Origin: Eucommia ulmoides
Taxonomy: Eukaryota > Streptophyta > Magnoliopsida > Garryales > Eucommiaceae
DNA length: 64,000 nt
Assembly (NCBI GenBank): GCA_016647705.1
Contig: CM028336.1
Location: 5,638,048-5,702,047 of the forward strand
Direction: 5' to 3'
Position 1 is the stretch's first letter. Every line of letters starts with the position of its first letter. The notes under the pieces are model-generated. The model did no database searches, was not told the origin of the DNA, and worked only from the letters and a program-made list of their open reading frames with translations. Made by a program: the position numbers and the translations under genes. Of this stretch, positions 59,190-64,000 are shown in pieces.

Positions 59190-59650
59190 ATATTAACTAC
59201 CTATAGGACTTGCCTACCTGTCAGGTCTCAACATAACATATCAACAATATATTCAACCACCTGCAGAACTTACCTTCTTTACATGTCTCAACACAACACA
59301 TCAACATACGTTATACAAGACATGCTCTCCTGTAAGGACCAACCACATCTCGCAGGAGCTGCCCTCCTGATAAGACGACTATGGCATAGCAGGATAATAA
59401 AAATAATTTTTAACCTTTTAAAATTTTACTTGATCCATTTATCATCGCAAAATTGTCCATTTGCATATATATATATATATATATATATATTAATTTAATA
59501 CGAAAATAAAATTTGACGATTTATATGAAAGATAATAAACACATTTAAATTGGTCCTTTTAATTCAACGACAAATCATATAGTCCATGACTAACACGTCG
59601 AGAGACCAAGTCTTCTCAACTTACTATTTGCTCTGCTCTTTTTTTTTTTT
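59190..59650. repeat. Direct repeat, copy 2
   Basis: The partner of 57,036-57,530, in the same direction: GGACTTGCCTACCTGTCAGGTCTC, CATCTCGCAGGAG...CCTCCTGATAAGACG, TTGATCCATTTATCATCG, TTTAATACGAAAA, CGACAAATCATATAG. A TA run at about 59,467-59,490 replaces the T run of copy 1. The text diverges clearly, so the duplication is old. Confidence 0.55.
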
Positions 59651-60324
59651 CTTCATAAATCTGCCAATTTCCATGGTCTTGATGGGCATTTTTTTTAATG
59701 ACCCTTTAGAATAAATAAAATATGGTACCCTTTGTTACTGTTCCATATTTCACTGTTTCTAGTGGACTCATCCATTTCAAAGCCCGTAAAAAAAAAAAAA
59801 GCAAATCTCCATATACTATAGGGAAATACCATTGACATTCATCCAGAGACATGAAAATGGATTGATCCATTATTTTTTATATTACTTCATTATGGGTAAC
59901 GGGTAGTACAACCCAAACCTATAGTTGTCGTAAACCTGGCTTTGATAGCATGACATTGACTCGATTGCAGCTTTTGAAGCTGATGACTATTCTGATTGGC
60001 CTAGGCTTTTCGCTTCGATCTTAGCTGGCTAATCGATGATGAGTCAATCAAAACTTGACCCATCAAGAACTCCGACATGATTGATGGAAGCAAGCATGAT
60101 ATAATTCCATCCATATTTTCATTTCAATGGAATCAATTTTTTTATTCTATTGGATAACTAAACAAAAAAATCACAATCAAATGTGAAATTACGATATCAT
60201 TTCAACCTCATTCTGTCCCTCCAAAGAAATGTCTAATACATGTTTCTTAGATTTCTAAAAATTATATTGGCGGCTGGAAAAGTTCTAGGGGGCTAACATT
60301 TGTTTAGTTGCAAGGAAGATTTCT
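59651..60324. other. 3' flank of CHX copy 2
   Basis: 60,115-60,324 matches 19,400-19,559 beyond the stop codon of copy 1 (ATTCAATGGAAT..., AAATGT-TAATACATG, TTTGTTTAGTTGCAAGGAA), so the duplication runs past the coding end. No gene is seen in 59,651-60,110. Confidence 0.6.
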
Positions 60325-61496
60325 TCATTTCTTCACCAATTGTTGTTGAACTACCAACACGGAAACCGGTCTCCTGATTTCTTCTGATGCCAATATATCC
60401 ACGATCGGACCCAACTCTTGCAATTCGCTCCACTCTGTTAGACCTGTCAGTAGCGGAGAATCCTCCTGGTGGTGCCGCCCTACGATGATGAGATCATATT
60501 CTTCCTTCAACTCATTAACTATCAATGCCGTCTCCGGCCCATCTCTTACTTTTTCCTCCTTATAATTTAGGTTCCGTTGGTTCATACACATGAGTCTTAA
60601 ATCTTTCAAGACCTCGATGTCGAGAATGGTGTCCCACTGGTTAGATCCGGCATCTTCCAAAGCTACTAGACGGAAAACCGTCAGCTGGATTGATGTAATG
60701 GATCTTGACATTCGTTTTGCGTACGCCAAGGCCTCCCGGTCGTCATTGCCCCCTAAGAAAATGACGGCAACATTGTATTGTGAGTTGGACGGACTAGCGG
60801 ATTGTTGGGCCCGAATTTTGCTGCGATCGATGAGAATTCCGACAGAACAAGGGGCCATTTCAAGCACTTGTTGGTTTACCTGTTTAGAAAATCCAATATA
60901 TAAATTAAGTCACTATTATATATTTTTAATTGGTTTGGGTTAATTAGGTCCACCTCAACTAATCACCTCTCAAAATAATATTAAGGGTGTGTACTCTCTT
61001 ACATCGATCCGATGCATTTAGAATTAGATTCAAATTTTAATTTTTGAAATGTTTTCCAAAATAGTCGAATCCTGATTTACAAGAAAAAAACACTTCACTT
61101 TGCCAAACGATTCTAACATTTAATGGGTAATTAAATCACTATTTGGTAGCATTTTTTAATGTCTAAATAATAAATAACATTTTTTTGTCCCAGTAATAAC
61201 GAAACTATTCTTAAAAAAAAAAAAAAATTAAAAATCTGTCACTTTTCTTCTCTATGTTTTCACAACTAAAAAGGATAAAAACACGATCACTATCACTATT
61301 AGAAAAAGATTAGGGTATCGATTAAAAAATCATATATGGTTTTTTTTTTCTTGGATTCAACTTAATTTGAACTTGATAATTTAATTTTTTTCCCCAATAT
61401 AATTCGGAATTAAATGATAAAAAAAAGATAAATAAAGAAAATTTATTAGTTTTTATCCAGGAAAAAAATTATTAAAATAGGAACATATGTTGAGTA

Positions 61497-61535
<39 letters not shown>

Positions 61536-62302
61536 GTAGTAGTAAGGTGTGTTCAGACCAGTTTAGGCACACTTTGCCTAAAAGGTTGCAGTCCCCCACA
61601 TTGGCCTGATACATTCAGATTCAAGATTTAATTTTTTGAGTGTTAGACTCGATCTCTGGTTGGCAAGGAAATAGGACACGTCACCTTACCAACTGGTTGA
61701 ATTGATGAGTGCATTATTCTATAAAGATAAAACATTATTACCTTTCTCAAAGCATTGTTGTCGAAAGCCAATTTGCCGAAGTGGTTCCATTTCCTATGAA
61801 AAGGCAGTATTATCATCGATACAGACTTATCAAACGCCAATGAACATATATCTAGATGCATGAACTTTATCAGCGATATAGAGGTGAAAGCATGCACAAT
61901 CATCAAATCCTGATAATGTTTTTGTAGCTGCACCAAGATCTTGATGATATTCTCAGACCGTGACCCAGATCCCGATGATTTCTGACCCAACTGGTGGTTA
62001 ACCATGAGTGGCGACGCCCTACCAGCCAGTTCCATCAGGTGGAGTGCGTAAACCACCACCGGACTCTCTTTAGTTGGATTAGAGTTTGCAAGAAGATTCA
62101 GGGAGGCAACGGCATCATCCGGCCGGTGAGCACAAGCGAGAATTCGAAGCTCTGCGTTGGGAGAGGCGTGGAGAATGGTTCTCTTTTGGTAGCCGGTGTA
62201 TGTTTTCGAATAGTCATAGAAGAATTTTACGAGGATCCATGAGACGGAAGAGATTATCATGACTGACGAAATCATCACGGTAAAAGACTGAGAATCCATA
62301 TG
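60325..62302 (-). CDS. CHX cation/H+ exchanger, copy 2, last two exons (partial gene)
   Basis: Exon 4 is 62,302-61,742 and exon 5 is 60,879-60,325 (TGA); both are phase 0 and joined by a GT-AG intron (61,741-60,880). The upstream exons lie beyond 64,000. Exon 4 starts HMDSQSFTVMISSVMIISSV, a hydrophobic helix, then KFFYDYSKTYTGYQKRTI and HLMELAGRASPLMVNHQ. Exon 5 reads VNQQVLEMAPCSVGILIDRS, then VIFLGGNDDREALAYAKRM and ELKEEYDLIIVGRHH, and ends LVVQQQLVKK. This is the CHX C-terminal cytosolic region, with two universal-stress-like halves. Unlike copy 1 there are no stops or frame changes, so the gene is probably functional as far as visible. CHX proteins exchange K+/Na+ for protons in plasma or endomembranes; the specific role is unknown. 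Confidence 0.88.
60880..61741 (-). other. Intron 4 of CHX copy 2
   Basis: GT-AG, 862 bp, AT-rich, with (ATT)n at about 61,498-61,535. 61,550-61,730 holds a short-interspersed-like piece (GTGTTAGACTCGATCTCTGGTTGGCAAG, then CACCTTACCAACTGGTTGAATTGATGA). It is not the same repeat as in the matching intron of copy 1, so the two introns gained different insertions. Confidence 0.6.
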
Positions 62303-62518
62303 CTGTTCTTTGATTCCAAAGAGAGAAAAAAAAAACACAAGGAAAAAGAAACAATGTTTGTAAGTGAGACTTTGGTGTGTATCCAAGGCTTGTAGCCCAT
62401 TGAATATTTAGTTTATCTCTCTTGTGAAAGCTGTAGAATTTAACCCTATCCCAACATATGTATATATATATATATATATAAAAAAAAAAAAGGGCATGTA
62501 CCATTTAGTCCAAAAATA

Positions 62519-63491
62519 CAAAAGAAATTACCAATTACTCTCATTATTTTTTTTGCACCAATAAGTCTTTTTGTCTTTTTTTGACCAAAATACACTCACA
62601 TGGATGTTGAATGTAATATCAAAATTAATAATTTTATTTTTTATTTTTTATTTTTTTATGCTATTTTTTTCTGACCAAAATACCCTTCATGTGGATGTTG
62701 AATGTAACATCATTTTTTTTAATGCTATTTTTTTCTGACCAAAATACCTCTCATGTGGATGTTGAATGTAACATTTAACACTTGTGAGTGTTGAATATAA
62801 CATCAACTATATATATATTTTTTTTTAATGTTATTTTTTTCTGACCAAAATGTCTCTCATGTGGATGTTGAATATAACATTCAACACCTGTGGATGTTGA
62901 ATGTAACATCAACTTCTTTTTATTTTATTTTTTTATTTTTTATGATCTTATTTTTTTCTGACCAAAATACCCTTATGTCGATATTGAATGTAATATTTAA
63001 CACTTGTGGATGTTGAATGTAACATCCATTATTCTCTTATTTTTATATGCAGAGTAAAATACATATGATATTACATTGAATACTTGTGGATGTTACATTC
63101 AACACCTGTAAATGTTGAATATAACATCAATTGTTTTCTTGTTTTACGTTACATTTAGTAACGATTTTATCCTAAAATCAAGATTTTTTTTTTTGGAACA
63201 TATAAAAATGACAAAAAGTTATAAAGTTTGGGGTAAAGCTGTAATTTATGGCGGTGGAGACCCGCGGCGACGGCGGCTGATAGCGGTGGTATACCAATTT
63301 GACGACCTTCCTTCTCGATGTGAAATTCACGAGAGGGCATTTCGGTAAACTCAATCCTCACCATTTTTTTAAATGGGACTAATTGGTGCAATGAAAGATG
63401 TTGATGGGACTAATTGGTGCAAGAAAAACGTGTTGACGGGACTAATCGGTGCAAAGAAAAATCAATGGGAGTAGGTGGTAAATAATTTCTT
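62519..63491. mobile_element. TIR element with GTTGAATGTAACA motif array, in CHX copy 2 intron 3
   Basis: The left end is AAAAGAAATTACCAATTACT...TTTGCACCAATAAGTC. The reverse complement of the right end is AAAAGAAATTATTTACCACC...TTTGCACCGATTAGTCC. The interior (62,590-63,130) has about a dozen copies of GTTGAATGTAACAT or variants, and repeats 'TTTTTTCTGACCAAAATAC-CTC' four or five times. Then comes a GC-rich patch (63,250-63,350: GGAGACCCGCGGCGACGGCGG) with an exon-like look, and the end, where GGGACTAATTGGTGCAA is repeated three times. It relates to 5,540-6,560. No transposase. Confidence 0.6.
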
Positions 63492-64000
63492 TTTTTTCAA
63501 ATTAATAGGTAATATTCCCCCCCAAAAAATGCAAATGTGTCTAGATTTTAGGAAAAATGGAACCAACATTCTATGGTATTTATTGTAATTAATTGATAGT
63601 TTAAATTCCTAATCGAAAATAAAGTTGCTAAAGTCTATGAAAAGATCATAATTAAATAAATTTTTTGTTAATTACTTTCATTTCATTTTGTTGAAAATCA
63701 TATTTTTTTTTATATTCCTGTCAAATACCGGTAAATTTATTTGACGGATTTGTATAAAAAGACGCAAATTAATATCTTTACCATATATTTTTTTTTTTTC
63801 ATACTGGTTTTCTTCTTCTTTTTCATTCTTCTTCTTCCTTCTCCAGCGCCACACGTTATCAGAGCAATATAGATCTGGCTACATGCACTCGGATCTGTAA
63901 AGATCTATTGTGACATCACTAGAGAAGCAGGGGGAGAAAAAGGAGAAGAAATAAAAAGACAGAAGAAGAGAGAGAAAAAATATTTGGTATTACAGCACCG
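63492..64000 (-). other. CHX copy 2, intron 3 (continues past the window)
   Basis: It matches the intron of copy 1 on both sides of the insertion there: 63,530-63,760 with 21,390-21,630, and 63,790-64,000 with 29,010-29,230. By that alignment exon 3 of copy 2 should begin roughly 400-500 bp beyond the right edge. Confidence 0.7.

Noticed and set aside
60590-60943. Plus-strand 117-codon ORF
   Set aside because: It is the antisense of CHX copy 2 exon 5.

Overview
The window is AT-rich plant nuclear DNA, most likely from a eudicot. The evidence is GT-AG introns of plant size, two Ty1/copia elements with initiator-Met-type primer sites, Rep/helicase Helitrons, a CACTA element, PIF/Harbinger-like MITEs and a plant-only gene family (CHX cation/H+ exchangers). 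I cannot name the species. There is no sign of bacterial genes, CRISPR arrays, tRNA or rRNA.

The host content is a tandem pair of CHX genes on the minus strand. Copy 1 is a pseudogene whose five exons are spread over 19,560-50,820, because about 25 kb of mobile DNA sits in two of its introns. Copy 2 starts beyond the right edge; its last two exons (60,325-62,302) are open and look functional. Their introns and 3' flanks also match, so the duplication included more than the coding sequence.

Layout: 1-3,010, end of a terminal-inverted-repeat (TIR) element with a minus-strand multi-exon gene fragment and arrays of the palindrome GTTAACGTTAAC. 3,011-8,282, AT-rich and low-complexity DNA with a short TIR element and a GTTGAATGTAACA-type array. 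8,283-9,128, gene-less relative of the first element. 9,600-10,375, possible LINE tail. 10,975-12,100, foldback MITE with a large inverted minisatellite. 13,733-15,561, a 1.83-kb TIR element with 9-bp target duplication. 15,736-17,073, probable non-autonomous Helitron. 17,179-19,508, Harbinger-like MITEs. 19,560-31,873, CHX copy 1 exons 5 to 2, with a second 1.83-kb-type element (21,748-28,973) that itself holds a copia element (23,512-28,846). 32,692-50,566, a second copia element, split by a 13.2-kb autonomous-type Helitron (34,869-48,093). 50,571-50,820, CHX copy 1 exon 1. 52,122-55,530, CACTA element with a likely captured NAC-alpha fragment. 55,800-59,650, repeats including a long palindrome. 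60,325-64,000, CHX copy 2.

The nesting gives a relative order: CHX duplication; then the 1.83-kb element and copia-1 into copy 1; then copia-2 into the 1.83-kb element and the Helitron into copia-1. The most unusual theme is a set of three otherwise different repeat classes, at least two with TIRs, each filled with irregularly spaced copies of its own 10-14 bp motif and each present at two or three loci here. The Helitron also carries an intact 199-codon ORF of unknown function in front of its decayed Rep/helicase gene.
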